64,000 nucleotides of DNA from Opitutaceae bacterium TAV5. GTDB taxonomy: Bacteria; Verrucomicrobiota; Verrucomicrobiia; Opitutales; Opitutaceae. Below, piece by piece: positions 9,601 to 17,225 of the stretch. The notes beneath the pieces were generated by a model that had not been told where the DNA came from, did not search any database, and was given only the letters and a program-made list of their open reading frames with translations. The first letter of the stretch is position 1, and each line of letters starts with the position of its first letter. The position numbers and the translations under genes were made by a program. The stretch is taken from the NCBI GenBank assembly GCA_000242935.3, contig CP007053.1:5503001-5567000 (forward strand), read 5' to 3'.

Positions 9601-9981
9601 TTGCCCGACTGGCCGGCGGACGAGTTGAAAAACGACCTCGAAACGTGGCTCAAACACATCAAACGCGACGCTCCTCCTTCTGAGACTGCCGGCATGTTTG
9701 GCGCCTATACGGCACACGCCACTTCAGTTCACCTTGTCGGCTGGGAACCCTCACGATTTGTCAACGCCCTGTATGATCACGCTGCCCGCCAACTTTCTCT
9801 TGAGTTGGAAAACGAGACCCCCTTCCCACTTGAAATCCACTCCCCTGCGCCTCCGGCCATCATCCGGCTCAATGGCCAGGAACAGACGCCCTCCTGCGTT
9901 CAGTCTTCAGGAAACTATCACCGCATCGCGCTCCCTCACGGAGGCAAAATCGATGTCATCCTCAATGCTAAAACCCCCTAG
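6661..9981 (+). CDS. Large secreted protein, probable (alpha/alpha)6 glycosidase
   Basis: 1106 aa, exported: residues 1-32 are a signal peptide. Residues about 40-175 look like a discoidin/galactose-binding beta-sandwich (TTGLLDGKPATCTLF, then beta strands). The middle is beta-rich. Residues about 695-1015 are helical and aromatic-rich in the manner of six-hairpin glycosidases (HPWVSAYYHKWTQSL, VMRGWIDMSTRPVMFGDP, GDWDMVRRFWPRIMDTLRIF, DMDTIAYAGVAAMERMARV), with several Asp/Glu candidates for catalysis. I do not recognise a numbered glycoside hydrolase or lyase family, so the reaction is unknown. Being followed after 4 bp by a LamG-like protein, and by a GH-A enzyme, supports work on extracellular polysaccharide. 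Confidence 0.75.
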   Translation: MPPSLFPQCICRVLFPVASTFATVFSLLATAGEIEADLPPLNAEYDPPRRWVAWQDSEIASIKTSEPGQKETDPEKTTTGLLDGKPATCTLFKNLKGSTTTLTFKNPREIRQLAFVQGGWGDWALPQKLKLRIDDKDTLEVTLQNAPGKIQSISLNRTLTQLEVQVLDLYNDAKRIHPWGGFSGIGEALFGVSTWSLLENPLQDHQRDFRLTIETPVATTANAWLTLAQMRFDLPSLSLQAGKHTYTVSLDTLKPAENYGYDIRPRHLETFVLSGRSGHIPVRLEALEPVQPPTSEDQWEGLPPLAFPTRQIDGKTWTEGHSFRAAGRFSNSTYNGLLNEVVSGNWFRAYTANGDSLHRRQDFDFDIEGFESDATDSTGELWRVKRSAWNPEREKVDANWVTMTLERRGKEGVSARIITGLLAPGFLIDTPKTLTLSSRGGGSLPVRSGAPDEEEARFMVPNATKSGKVTIGPSAILTSQGLLTKPQTIHNLREPWIVAIWGISDGKPTFWGDKAVGLLLTADTQAPIRWTQTGLRLPPARWGLSTAFHGLFNEGWNPSDVSTQARQLARMLRAYPVECQEHYIVENDTVRIHNEFRYERWGILAWQSSDYAPIPPIFSWARDSVNWRGIPFGEPTATKINTPIGPFRWVSGNTLDYTLPLIPARHAAWPRRGEFADTYQAMEKEILTQMASPAARPTNHPWVSAYYHKWTQSLLGGSYYKPEALQATLAMARPNLERMYAPSSWLFRKELFTGEPYVMRGWIDMSTRPVMFGDPNSNVGQAAYSLYLYALYSGDWDMVRRFWPRIMDTLRIFEVLNDWAIPGTTSREAVKYGSIDMDTIAYAGVAAMERMARVIGRTEDAARIAYLRAKIAAATALRFNFPRYLDPENKHPRLYGVGFAEDGPAIERASTKNGTGLDHVAMCLTWTGEMPEMYDFYINTLSPDFFTGFQRDLMDKYFSDWRQMPFNQVRSAAHIANRAWLPDWPADELKNDLETWLKHIKRDAPPSETAGMFGAYTAHATSVHLVGWEPSRFVNALYDHAARQLSLELENETPFPLEIHSPAPPAIIRLNGQEQTPSCVQSSGNYHRIALPHGGKIDVILNAKTP

Positions 9982-9985
9982 CCCC

Positions 9986-10633
9986 ATGAAGAAAATAAGC
10001 ATATCAACACTTATCCTTGCTGCCACCACACTGAGCCATGCTGCGGAGTGGAGCGTGACCTTTGAAAATAAATTCACCGCCAACACCGGACAGTCTCCCT
10101 CCAATGCCTGGCAGGCCAAGCTAACCGAAAGCGGACGCGATGGGCGCGCCGCTCTTCTCGAAGGAGGCGGGCGACTGACGTATCAAAACACTCATAACAC
10201 AGCAAAATCCGATAAAGCGGCAACGCCGGTTCCCATCATTTCTCCGGTAGCAGGGAAAATTGAATTCGATTTCCATCCATACCAAGGTTCGCAGCATTAC
10301 AACGCTGCCTTTGACGCTGGCAGTATCCTCATCTTTGCTACGCAAGACAGACCCCTTTTGCGGGTCACGCTAAAACTCACTGACGCCAAGGACATCAATC
10401 TTGTTGCAGCCGATCACCCACTCACATTTGGGAGCTGGAATCGAATTGCCCTCGAATGGGATCTGACCAAAGCCGCCGATCAAATCGTCCTCTCCATCGA
10501 CGATAAAATTGTCACGCGTGCGACCACAACCGCCACCCGACTCAAAGACCCGGACACCCACTTCACTTGGGGCATGTTTAAGTGGGGCGGAAACCCTTGG
10601 AACGGCATCTACGACAACCTGAAAATCCAGTAG
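9986..10633 (+). CDS. Exported LamG-like/concanavalin-like protein
   Basis: 215 aa starting MKKISISTLILAATTLSHA, a classical signal peptide, 4 bp after the stop of the large glycosidase-like gene; the two are surely co-transcribed. The mature part is a jelly-roll sandwich: IEFDFHPYQGSQHYNAAFDA, FGSWNRIALEWDLTKAADQI, and a terminal WNGIYDNLKIQ, the usual last strand of these lectin-like domains. It may bind the same polysaccharide as the upstream enzyme. A frame continues upstream from 9698 but overlaps the previous gene; the ATG at 9986 with its signal peptide is clearly the real start. Confidence 0.8.
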   Translation: MKKISISTLILAATTLSHAAEWSVTFENKFTANTGQSPSNAWQAKLTESGRDGRAALLEGGGRLTYQNTHNTAKSDKAATPVPIISPVAGKIEFDFHPYQGSQHYNAAFDAGSILIFATQDRPLLRVTLKLTDAKDINLVAADHPLTFGSWNRIALEWDLTKAADQIVLSIDDKIVTRATTTATRLKDPDTHFTWGMFKWGGNPWNGIYDNLKIQ

Positions 10634-10646
10634 GCAAATTTTCGCC

Positions 10647-11336
10647 ATGCATGCCCGCCCACTTCCCCCATCCTCAAGACTGTTGCATCGCTCAAGCAAA
10701 CCCTCCCATGCCTCAGCATTCACGCTTGTTGAACTTCTGACTGTCATCGTCATTATTGGAATCCTTGCCGGCATCCTGATACCGGTGACTGCCCGCGTGC
10801 GAAAATCTGCCCGCACCGCCAAATGCGTCGCCACCATTCGCCAATATAGCGTCGCCACCCAACTCTACGCCAACGAGAACAACGGCAAATTTCCCCGGAC
10901 GGCATGGGACGCCAATGGCACCGGCTGGTATGGCCACTACGATCTTTTCGCCTATTTCAATACCCCGCCCGGTATGAGCAACTCGGACAAGATCACGATG
11001 TTCAGTTGTTCGGAGGATGGTTGGATGTATGGCCTCAATGCTTTTATTTCCGGACGCCCTGCCTCCTCCATTACAAGCCCATCCCGCCAGATTCTCGCGA
11101 CATGCTCCGGCGCGGGCTGGCTTGATACGAGCGCGATTGCAGGCTGGCAGAATTATCTCAAAAAAATTCCGAAACCTCACTCGGGGAAAGTCAACGTCCT
11201 CAGTATTTCCGGTTCCGTGACACTCAGAAAAGTCAGCACTCTCCTCTACGCCGATGCCCGGCGCGACACACCTCACTATGCACCCAGCGACGAAATGACT
11301 TATTTCCTCAACGGTGATCCCCAATATGACAAATAA
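10647..11336 (+). CDS. Prepilin-type N-terminal cleavage/methylation protein (pseudopilin-like)
   Basis: 229 aa. After a short basic leader comes the type IV pilin/pseudopilin signal AFTLVELLTVIVIIGILAGI (Phe, then Glu at +5), followed by the conserved amphipathic helix RKSARTAKCVATIRQYSVATQLYANEN. The C-terminal half is the globular domain found in hundreds of planctomycete and verrucomicrobial paralogs. It would be cut by prepilin peptidase and held in the inner membrane or built into a pseudopilus. It follows the LamG-like gene by 13 bp, so it is part of the glycan locus transcript. Its partner is unknown. Confidence 0.85.
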   Translation: MHARPLPPSSRLLHRSSKPSHASAFTLVELLTVIVIIGILAGILIPVTARVRKSARTAKCVATIRQYSVATQLYANENNGKFPRTAWDANGTGWYGHYDLFAYFNTPPGMSNSDKITMFSCSEDGWMYGLNAFISGRPASSITSPSRQILATCSGAGWLDTSAIAGWQNYLKKIPKPHSGKVNVLSISGSVTLRKVSTLLYADARRDTPHYAPSDEMTYFLNGDPQYDK

Positions 11337-11432
11337 CCCACCAATTCCTTTGAATTTTTTCCCTCAGAAACCAAACCATAATTAAAAAATACGCTCTCCT
11401 TATCCAGCCAATGGAGACCTCTCACTTTTCCC

Positions 11433-13466
11433 GTGCACATCATGTCTCAAAAACATTCGCTTACCCAGTCTCGTCAGTATTCTAGAAAATTTCATTGGGA
11501 TTTTCTTCCCGAAGGAAAATTTATCACCGGGGTCAACTATTGGCAGTCACAGACGGCCACGGAGATGTGGTCCAAGTGGGACGAAAAACAGGTGGACCTC
11601 GACTTCAAGGCTCTCACGCAAAGCGGCGCTACCGTTTTGCGTATTTTCCCCCTCTGGCCGGATTTTCAGCCCATCACTCGCCTTTACCTCGGAGACGGCA
11701 CCCCGACCGGTGAGTTCCGGTTCGGAGAAAATCCTTTGCCGGATACAGACGCGGGAAGGGCCGGCGTCAGCGAGGTCATGATGCAACGTTTCGAACGATT
11801 GGCCGATCTCGCCGCCAGACATCGGATCGAACTCATCGTCGCCCTGCTGACCGGGCAGATGACATACCGGCTTTACATGCCGCCGGGACTGGCGGGACTA
11901 AGCCCTCTTACGCATCCCGTCGCCTTGATGTGGGAACGGCGGTTCGTTCAATATTTTGTGAGCAGGATGAAGCATCATTCCGCTATCGTCGCCTGGGATT
12001 TCGGCAATGAATGTGACATGTGGCAGACGCCAAGCCGTGAAGATGCCTGGTGCTGGATGGCCTATATTTCCGATGCCATCCGCCTGTGCGATGATTCGCA
12101 CCCCATCGTATCCGGAATGCTGGCACGTCATCTGGATGATTCGGTCTTCTCAAAAGAAACATGGCCTGTGCAATCCCAAGCGGAGCATTGCGACATCCTG
12201 ACCTCCCATTCCTACATGCAATGGGGATTTGTCGGAAGCGATCCCTGCGATACGATCAAACAGACGCTTGCCCCGACCGTGGAAGTCCGTCTTGCGACGG
12301 ACATCAGCGGCAAACCCGCTTTCATGGAAGAGATGGGATTGGCATGGCGGCCCATGATAGCGAACGACGAGCGCTTCGCCGCCTACATGCGCAACAATCT
12401 CTGGAACCTCTGGGCGGATGATTGCCGCGGGCTGTTGTGGTGGTGCGGGTTCGACCAGTCGCACCTGACCATCGCCCCCTATAACTGGGAAACGCCCGGC
12501 CCGGAACACGGCATCATGGACCAAAACCGCAAGGCCCTTGGCGGCGGGCGTGAACTGGGAAGGTTCAGGCGGTTTCTGGACAAACTTCCCTTCAAGTCCC
12601 TGTCCCCGCTGAAACGAAAAGCAGTTTGCATCCTTGGCGACCACCGCCAGTCGCAAGGCATGGTGGCGACGGGCGCGTATATTTTGGCAAAACAGGCCGG
12701 ATTCGATCTGGAGTTTCAGCAAGCGAGCAAGCCGTTGAAACAGGCCGCACTCTATCTGATTCCTTCCGCCAAGGGAAAGGGCGGGCTGCCGGTGGAAAGG
12801 CTCGACGCCTTGAAAAAAGCGGTGCGCGAGGGGGCTTCGCTATATCTATCCTCCGATGACGTTTATCTGCCGGGATTGTCGGATTTGTTCTCCGCCGAAG
12901 TGGAAACTCGTTGCGGTGAATCAGTCCGGGCCACGCTCGAATTCCAACTAGACAACGATGCGCTCAAGCTAGACCTGCCCCTTGGGTTTTCTTACCGAAT
13001 GAAGGCGAAGGGAGCAGGAACCTCGGTCATCGGCAGTTTCACCGACGGCGGTTCCCCTGTGTTTTTCAAGGCCCGTTACGGACGAGGAACGGTCTGGCTG
13101 CTGGGCCTCCCGCTGGAAGCAATCATGGCAAAAACGCCGGGCGCATTCCTGAATGAGGAATCCGGAGGCGCGTGGAAAATCTATGCACACATCGCCCGCG
13201 ACATTCTCGCGGAACGTATCGTGAAAAAACCCGTAGCGCAGCCGCACCTTTCCGTGACGGAGCATTACCTATCTGGATCTCGTCTGGCCTGTGTAGTCGT
13301 AAATAACATGCCGGGAAAACTCACCGCCAAACTGGATATTCAGGCCGGATGGCATCTCAAACACTGTTTCTCATACGATGCCAGCGCAAAAACGGAGGAT
13401 GGTTCCGTGCTACTGAACATTAACGGCAACTCGGGTACGGTGCTTTTGTTCACTCACCTACTTTAA
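11433..13466 (+). CDS. Cytoplasmic clan GH-A glycoside hydrolase with C-terminal amidotransferase-like domain
   Basis: 677 aa, no signal peptide. The N-terminal half is a TIM barrel of clan GH-A: GVNYWQSQTATEMW, then IVAWDFGNECDMW with the probable acid/base Glu near residue 193, and KPAFMEEMGLAWRP with the probable nucleophile Glu near 293. The part from about 390 to 580 resembles the class I glutamine-amidotransferase-like domain found in beta-galactosidases (AVCILGDHRQSQGMVATGAYI, GRGTVWLLGLPLEA). The last 70 residues form a small beta domain. A beta-mannosidase/GH5-like or GH42-like activity on imported oligosaccharides is plausible, but the family is not certain. The start could also be the in-frame ATG three codons later. 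Confidence 0.8.
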   Translation: MHIMSQKHSLTQSRQYSRKFHWDFLPEGKFITGVNYWQSQTATEMWSKWDEKQVDLDFKALTQSGATVLRIFPLWPDFQPITRLYLGDGTPTGEFRFGENPLPDTDAGRAGVSEVMMQRFERLADLAARHRIELIVALLTGQMTYRLYMPPGLAGLSPLTHPVALMWERRFVQYFVSRMKHHSAIVAWDFGNECDMWQTPSREDAWCWMAYISDAIRLCDDSHPIVSGMLARHLDDSVFSKETWPVQSQAEHCDILTSHSYMQWGFVGSDPCDTIKQTLAPTVEVRLATDISGKPAFMEEMGLAWRPMIANDERFAAYMRNNLWNLWADDCRGLLWWCGFDQSHLTIAPYNWETPGPEHGIMDQNRKALGGGRELGRFRRFLDKLPFKSLSPLKRKAVCILGDHRQSQGMVATGAYILAKQAGFDLEFQQASKPLKQAALYLIPSAKGKGGLPVERLDALKKAVREGASLYLSSDDVYLPGLSDLFSAEVETRCGESVRATLEFQLDNDALKLDLPLGFSYRMKAKGAGTSVIGSFTDGGSPVFFKARYGRGTVWLLGLPLEAIMAKTPGAFLNEESGGAWKIYAHIARDILAERIVKKPVAQPHLSVTEHYLSGSRLACVVVNNMPGKLTAKLDIQAGWHLKHCFSYDASAKTEDGSVLLNINGNSGTVLLFTHLL

Positions 13467-13587
13467 CATGCTTCACACCATCCCGCCGAAACTCCCATGG
13501 ATTGATTGGCCCGATTTCGTTGCCCCCTCCATGTCATGGACCTGTCATCAACCCCTGGTAACCGAATCTGAAATGTAATCTGCCACA

Positions 13588-14499
13588 ATGAGTGAACCGT
13601 CACCCTCAACGGTTACTCCCAAAATACCCATCTCAAATGTTGCCCCCAATGTCCATCCACCGTGCAGCGCCCCCTATTACAGTGAATTACAAATCGGAGA
13701 GTATATCTGTATTTCCTGTGATCCCAGGCAGCCGCCTGCGCATTGGGAGTGGCACAGGCACGATGCGGTGCAGGTTCTGATTTTGGGAAAAGGAGCGCAC
13801 TGCGAAATCCGCTGGATCGAACAAGGCGAAGAACGGCAGGAGGAAATCGTCGGGCCTCACGTTTGGGTTTTGGGAGCACTGGTGCTCCATGAGGTTCGCT
13901 GGCAGCACGCCGCCCAGCGAACGGTTTTTTATGTGAATCCCCGGTTCGCCCGTGAGGTCACCGGTCGGACAATTTCGGAGTCGATGCTTCTCGATCTGAA
14001 CAAGGTGGAACGTCACGACATCCTGGTCCCCCAATGGCTCCGGGCATTTTCAGAACTACGAAAACCCAGGACCAAAGCAGACGAGGAATATCGAAAAGCC
14101 CTCGGCACGATTCTCGTCGTTCACTTCCTGCGTGTTTTGAAGGAAGTGCAGGGCAAATCATCGGCGAGCACTGCGGGGCTGCCTCCGGCCGTCTTCGAGC
14201 GCATCGAAAAGCTCATCGAACGCAGACTGGATTCGGAAATCCCGCTATCCGAGATGGCGGCGGAGGCGCGAATGAGCGCCAACAACTTTGCGCGTCGTTT
14301 CAAGGCCAGCACGGGGATGTCGCCGCACCAGTATCACATCCGCCAGCGAATCCTGAAGGCTTCGCGCTACCTGACCAGCGGAGAGTATCGTGTATCCGAA
14401 GTCGGCTACGCCGTCGGCATTCAGGACCAAAGCTACTTTTCCCGGATATTCAGGAAATGGATGGGATGCTCGCCGCGGCATTTTGCCCGGCAACGCTGA
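13588..14499 (+). CDS. AraC-family transcriptional regulator with cupin N-terminus
   Basis: 303 aa. The N-terminal half is an AraC-type cupin sensor (HWEWHRHDAVQVLILGKGAH). The C-terminal 100 residues carry two helix-turn-helix motifs: IPLSEMAAEARMSANNFARR and RVSEVGYAVGIQDQSYFSRI, ending with FRKWMGCSPRHF, the AraC signature. It follows the glycosidase gene in the same direction after 120 bp and is the likely activator of this carbohydrate locus, responding to a sugar. No operator could be assigned from sequence alone. Confidence 0.88.
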   Translation: MSEPSPSTVTPKIPISNVAPNVHPPCSAPYYSELQIGEYICISCDPRQPPAHWEWHRHDAVQVLILGKGAHCEIRWIEQGEERQEEIVGPHVWVLGALVLHEVRWQHAAQRTVFYVNPRFAREVTGRTISESMLLDLNKVERHDILVPQWLRAFSELRKPRTKADEEYRKALGTILVVHFLRVLKEVQGKSSASTAGLPPAVFERIEKLIERRLDSEIPLSEMAAEARMSANNFARRFKASTGMSPHQYHIRQRILKASRYLTSGEYRVSEVGYAVGIQDQSYFSRIFRKWMGCSPRHFARQR

Positions 14500-14528
14500 A
14501 TGGCTGGCGGAGGCAGAGAGGAATATTT

Positions 14529-15554
14529 TTACCTTCCATTCAAAATATTTTCCGCCTCACGTAGCGTGGCAATCAGTTCGTCAAAACCGAGGGGCGTTTT
14601 CAGGAACATCGGTTCCATCGCCACGTAGTCGCGGCGCAATTCCGGGAGGCGGGAGTCGGGCGGGAGGAGGCGGAACGAGCCGGGAGCGGCGGTCGCGTAG
14701 TTGCTCCACGACGACGCGAAGAAACGGCTTTTGTGCAGGCGCACGCGTTCCAGCAGGTCGAGACGATTCGCTGCCGCTCGTCCGGCAGGGTGCAACCAGA
14801 GCGCCGCGAGATCGGCGTAGTGCCGGGCGTAGCGGTCTTTCATCGGCTGCCCGGCGGGGCGGTGGTATTCGGCGTGCAGGATCGTGGCCTTTTCCCAAAA
14901 CGTGCGCTCGATCTCCAGCGCCACCACTTCGGCCCGAAAATCGGCAAACGCATCCGGAGCGAGCGAAGCGATCAATGGAGAGATCGGATGTTTCCCTATG
15001 GGACGCTGGTCGGTAAGCGATCCGAATTCTATTTTGACTGCCCGCTCGATGTATCCCGTGCCGGCCGGGGTAACGCCCGGATAGTAAAAACGAAGAATCG
15101 GAGAGTGGGACGGATCATCGTCCGTATAAACCAACCAGGCATTGCCAGTGGCCGGCCTGCCAAGGATGGATTGGGCAATCGTCTCCAATTGCGTCTGCCA
15201 GCGTTCGCGCACGGCTTGCGCGCAGTCTGCTTCGATCTTTTTTACCCGCTTGGCGCGGGCGGTGTTGGACGGTGCCTCATCAAGCTCCGCCTCGTTCCAG
15301 CCCAGCGACGCCGGGCTGAGACCGAGGTCAATATCTTCGGAAAATCTAAAAATGACTTCGAAAACTTTTGAGAGTGAAGTGCCTCCTTTGAATACGCAGT
15401 GGTCGCCGAGTTCGGGCGTGGCAAAGATATGTCCGAGCAACCAGCAAACCCAAAAATCTTTTTCCACGATTACGGCGGGCAATCCGAGTTGCTCCGAGGC
15501 GGCAAGAAACACGGAGCGGCGTTCATCATTGGGGAGGGAGGCGAATGTTTTCAT
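14529..15554 (-). CDS. abiEii: AbiEii-type nucleotidyltransferase toxin
   Basis: Toxin of a type IV toxin-antitoxin/abortive-infection pair; AbiEii proteins are nucleotidyltransferases that stop growth on phage infection or antitoxin loss. 341 aa from the ATG at 15554 (MKTFASLPNDERR); the frame extends upstream but that part overlaps the antitoxin gene. Motifs: AVIVEKDFWVCWLLGHIF, then FKGGTSLSKVFEVIFRFSED, which contains the family G-G-T-S motif and the E-D-I-D acidic pair of the polymerase-beta fold, and later the conserved Lys/Arg helices. All motif I-II residues look intact. It lies 7 bp after the antitoxin gene, so the two are co-transcribed. Confidence 0.88.
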   Translation of the reverse strand: MKTFASLPNDERRSVFLAASEQLGLPAVIVEKDFWVCWLLGHIFATPELGDHCVFKGGTSLSKVFEVIFRFSEDIDLGLSPASLGWNEAELDEAPSNTARAKRVKKIEADCAQAVRERWQTQLETIAQSILGRPATGNAWLVYTDDDPSHSPILRFYYPGVTPAGTGYIERAVKIEFGSLTDQRPIGKHPISPLIASLAPDAFADFRAEVVALEIERTFWEKATILHAEYHRPAGQPMKDRYARHYADLAALWLHPAGRAAANRLDLLERVRLHKSRFFASSWSNYATAAPGSFRLLPPDSRLPELRRDYVAMEPMFLKTPLGFDELIATLREAENILNGR

Positions 15555-15561
15555 GGGAAGA

Positions 15562-16179
15562 TTATGTGCGGGATTTGGGTTCTCCTGCGGCAATCGCACG
15601 CAGGTGAGGATGCATCCAGGCCGGTGCATAGCGGAGGTCGCGCAGAAGCAGCCTTCTATGTTCCGGCTTCAGTTCCTTCGCCAGATGGGCAACTCGTTCG
15701 GGAGTGATGTGTGTGCGTCCGATGGCCCGCAGTCCTGCGAAGACAAACCGGCTCGATTCGCTGGCCCGCGCGATTTCGCGAAGCGGACGATGCTTTAGCT
15801 GGATCGGGTTGCGGCCGCCAAGATCGAGCTTCCGGGATGGCGCGTCTGTTTCGTAAACGATCCGGGCAGGCACCTGCTCGGTTAACCGAAGTTCGTTGGC
15901 TGCATTCGAGCCTGCGGTCTGCAAACGCATGCCGGTGCGCCGGGCAATGGCGGCGAGGATTTCCTTGTGATCAGCCTTGAGTGTGCCGAGCAGCGGGTGC
16001 GTCCGTGGGCGGTCGTAGTAGCCGCGACGAACACGGCGAATCTTGCCGGCATCCTCCATACGCTTGAGCGCCATGCCGACAGCGGCGGTGCTACCCAGAT
16101 CGAGGAAGTCGAACCGGGAAAACACGCGCTCCTTGGGCCAGCGGCGGATTCTGTCGGCGACTTTCTTTGCCAGTGTCAT
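15562..16179 (-). CDS. abiEi: AbiEi-type antitoxin (winged-helix, DUF6088-like)
   Basis: 205-aa antitoxin partner. The N-terminal 70 residues form a winged helix that binds DNA (RVFSRFDFLDLGSTAAVGMA, then LKRMEDAGKIRRVRRGYYDR), and the rest is the AbiEi C-terminal domain that neutralises the toxin. First gene of the pair; its promoter region contains a perfect 10-bp inverted repeat 24 bp before the start, as expected for an autorepressor. Start at 16179 gives MTLAKKVADRIRRW, matching the family N-terminus. Antitoxin function follows from the family and the gene pairing; it has not been shown here. Confidence 0.85.
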   Translation of the reverse strand: MTLAKKVADRIRRWPKERVFSRFDFLDLGSTAAVGMALKRMEDAGKIRRVRRGYYDRPRTHPLLGTLKADHKEILAAIARRTGMRLQTAGSNAANELRLTEQVPARIVYETDAPSRKLDLGGRNPIQLKHRPLREIARASESSRFVFAGLRAIGRTHITPERVAHLAKELKPEHRRLLLRDLRYAPAWMHPHLRAIAAGEPKSRT

Positions 16180-16202
16180 GGTGGCCAGTTAAGAGGAGAA
16201 AC

Positions 16203-16230
16203 GTTACAAATACGAGCACTTATTTGTAAC
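16203..16230. promoter_or_regulatory. Perfect inverted repeat, probable AbiEi operator
   Basis: GTTACAAATA (16203-16212) and TATTTGTAAC (16221-16230) are exact reverse complements separated by 8 bp. The site ends 24 bp upstream of the antitoxin start. AbiEi proteins are known to repress their own promoter by binding inverted repeats with the winged helix, so this is the likely operator. Confidence 0.7.
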
Positions 16231-16481
16231 AAAAATGTCAGCTTTTCAGGATGATTTTACACGCTGCCGTTTCTGGTGACGCATCACAGACCAGCTTGCT
16301 GCGTTCGCAACCATCGAATCCATCTCCTTACCGCCGCGGGTGAGATTGTCCCGATAATTGGTGATTTCGCCCATTCGTGGATCGGGGAGCCGGGTTATTT
16401 TTCCTCCATAAATCAGGGCAAACAGAGTGATCCGATCTCCGGATTATCTCCAGCCCCCGACGGAAAAATTCTACCATTCCC
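16231..16481. other. Intergenic spacer between abiE and the T4SS operon
   Basis: Divergent spacer carrying the promoters of abiE (left) and the trb-like operon (right). No open frame here shows family features, and I see no terminator hairpin or known riboswitch. AGGGCAAACAG at about 16418 faintly recalls a cyclic-di-GMP-I aptamer, but the other conserved parts are absent. Confidence 0.4.
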
Positions 16482-16820
16482 ATGAAAACAAAATCCGGCA
16501 AATGGTTCCTCGGCGTCTCCATCGTGACGTCTCTTGTCAGTTCCGAAATTCACGCGGCCAGCATCCTCCCGCTGCCGCTCGCCCAGATCCCGACGAACGT
16601 GAAGACCGGTTTCCAATACGGGCTCGGCCTGCTCTTCATGGTCGGATTCATCTGGGGCGTCATCAACATCTGGACCGGTGCGGACAAGATGAAGCGCGGC
16701 GACGCCGACGGCAAGATGGGCATCGTCTCCGGCATCATCATTGCCGGTGCCGCCGCCATCATGGGCGCGCTATTTTACATCTTCGGCATGTCGGACGGCG
16801 TGCTTACGCCGTCGTTCTGA
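16482..16820 (+). CDS. VirB2/TrbC-like pilin of a type IV secretion system
   Basis: 112 aa with a long signal peptide ending near IHAAS and two further membrane helices (QYGLGLLFMVGFIWGVINIW and GIIIAGAAAIMGALFYIFGM), the usual layout of VirB2/TrbC major pilins. It is the first gene of a ten-gene block in the Trb order. It would be processed, kept in the inner membrane and assembled into the conjugative pilus. Sequence identity within this family is low, so the call rests on topology and position. Confidence 0.7.
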   Translation: MKTKSGKWFLGVSIVTSLVSSEIHAASILPLPLAQIPTNVKTGFQYGLGLLFMVGFIWGVINIWTGADKMKRGDADGKMGIVSGIIIAGAAAIMGALFYIFGMSDGVLTPSF

Positions 16821-16862
16821 TTCCACTACAAACTCGCAACCACGCAACAGGAGCCAAACGCC

Positions 16863-17225
16863 ATGAGCGAACTGCGCGTGACGGACACCAACAGCGTCAA
16901 CGACAGCAAGGGCCGCGCCTTCGGTCTCGAAGGGAACGATTTCCTCTACGTGATCGGCGGCATCGTCGGCGCACTCGGCTGCGTCCTCCTCATGCATGTG
17001 CTGCTCGGGGTCGGCATGGTGGTCGCGCTGCTCTTCTCGGCTCCGCTGCTCCTCGTGCCGCTGGCGTGGGTGTTGCTGCTCCGGCACAACAAACCGGAAG
17101 GCTACGCCGAAGACCTCTTCGATCACCTTGTAAACCGCGAAGGATGGACGTTCGCGCCGCGCCTGCAACCGGCGCCGATCCTCCGTCCCTCTGGAAAGGA
17201 ATCCCATGCGCAGCGGCGATCCTAA
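16863..17225 (+). CDS. VirB3/TrbD-like inner-membrane protein
   Basis: 120 aa with two closely spaced membrane helices (residues about 30-75) near the N-terminus and a soluble tail, typical of VirB3/TrbD, which works with the VirB4 ATPase at the base of the pilus machine. A CAGGAG Shine-Dalgarno lies upstream. Its last 20 bp overlap the start of the VirB4 gene, indicating translational coupling of the two partners. Confidence 0.65.
   Translation: MSELRVTDTNSVNDSKGRAFGLEGNDFLYVIGGIVGALGCVLLMHVLLGVGMVVALLFSAPLLLVPLAWVLLLRHNKPEGYAEDLFDHLVNREGWTFAPRLQPAPILRPSGKESHAQRRS

Noticed and set aside
16410-16470. Cyclic-di-GMP-I (GEMM) riboswitch before the T4SS operon
   Set aside because: Only AGGGCAAAC resembles the aptamer; the second conserved GACGCAAAGCC block and pairing are missing.
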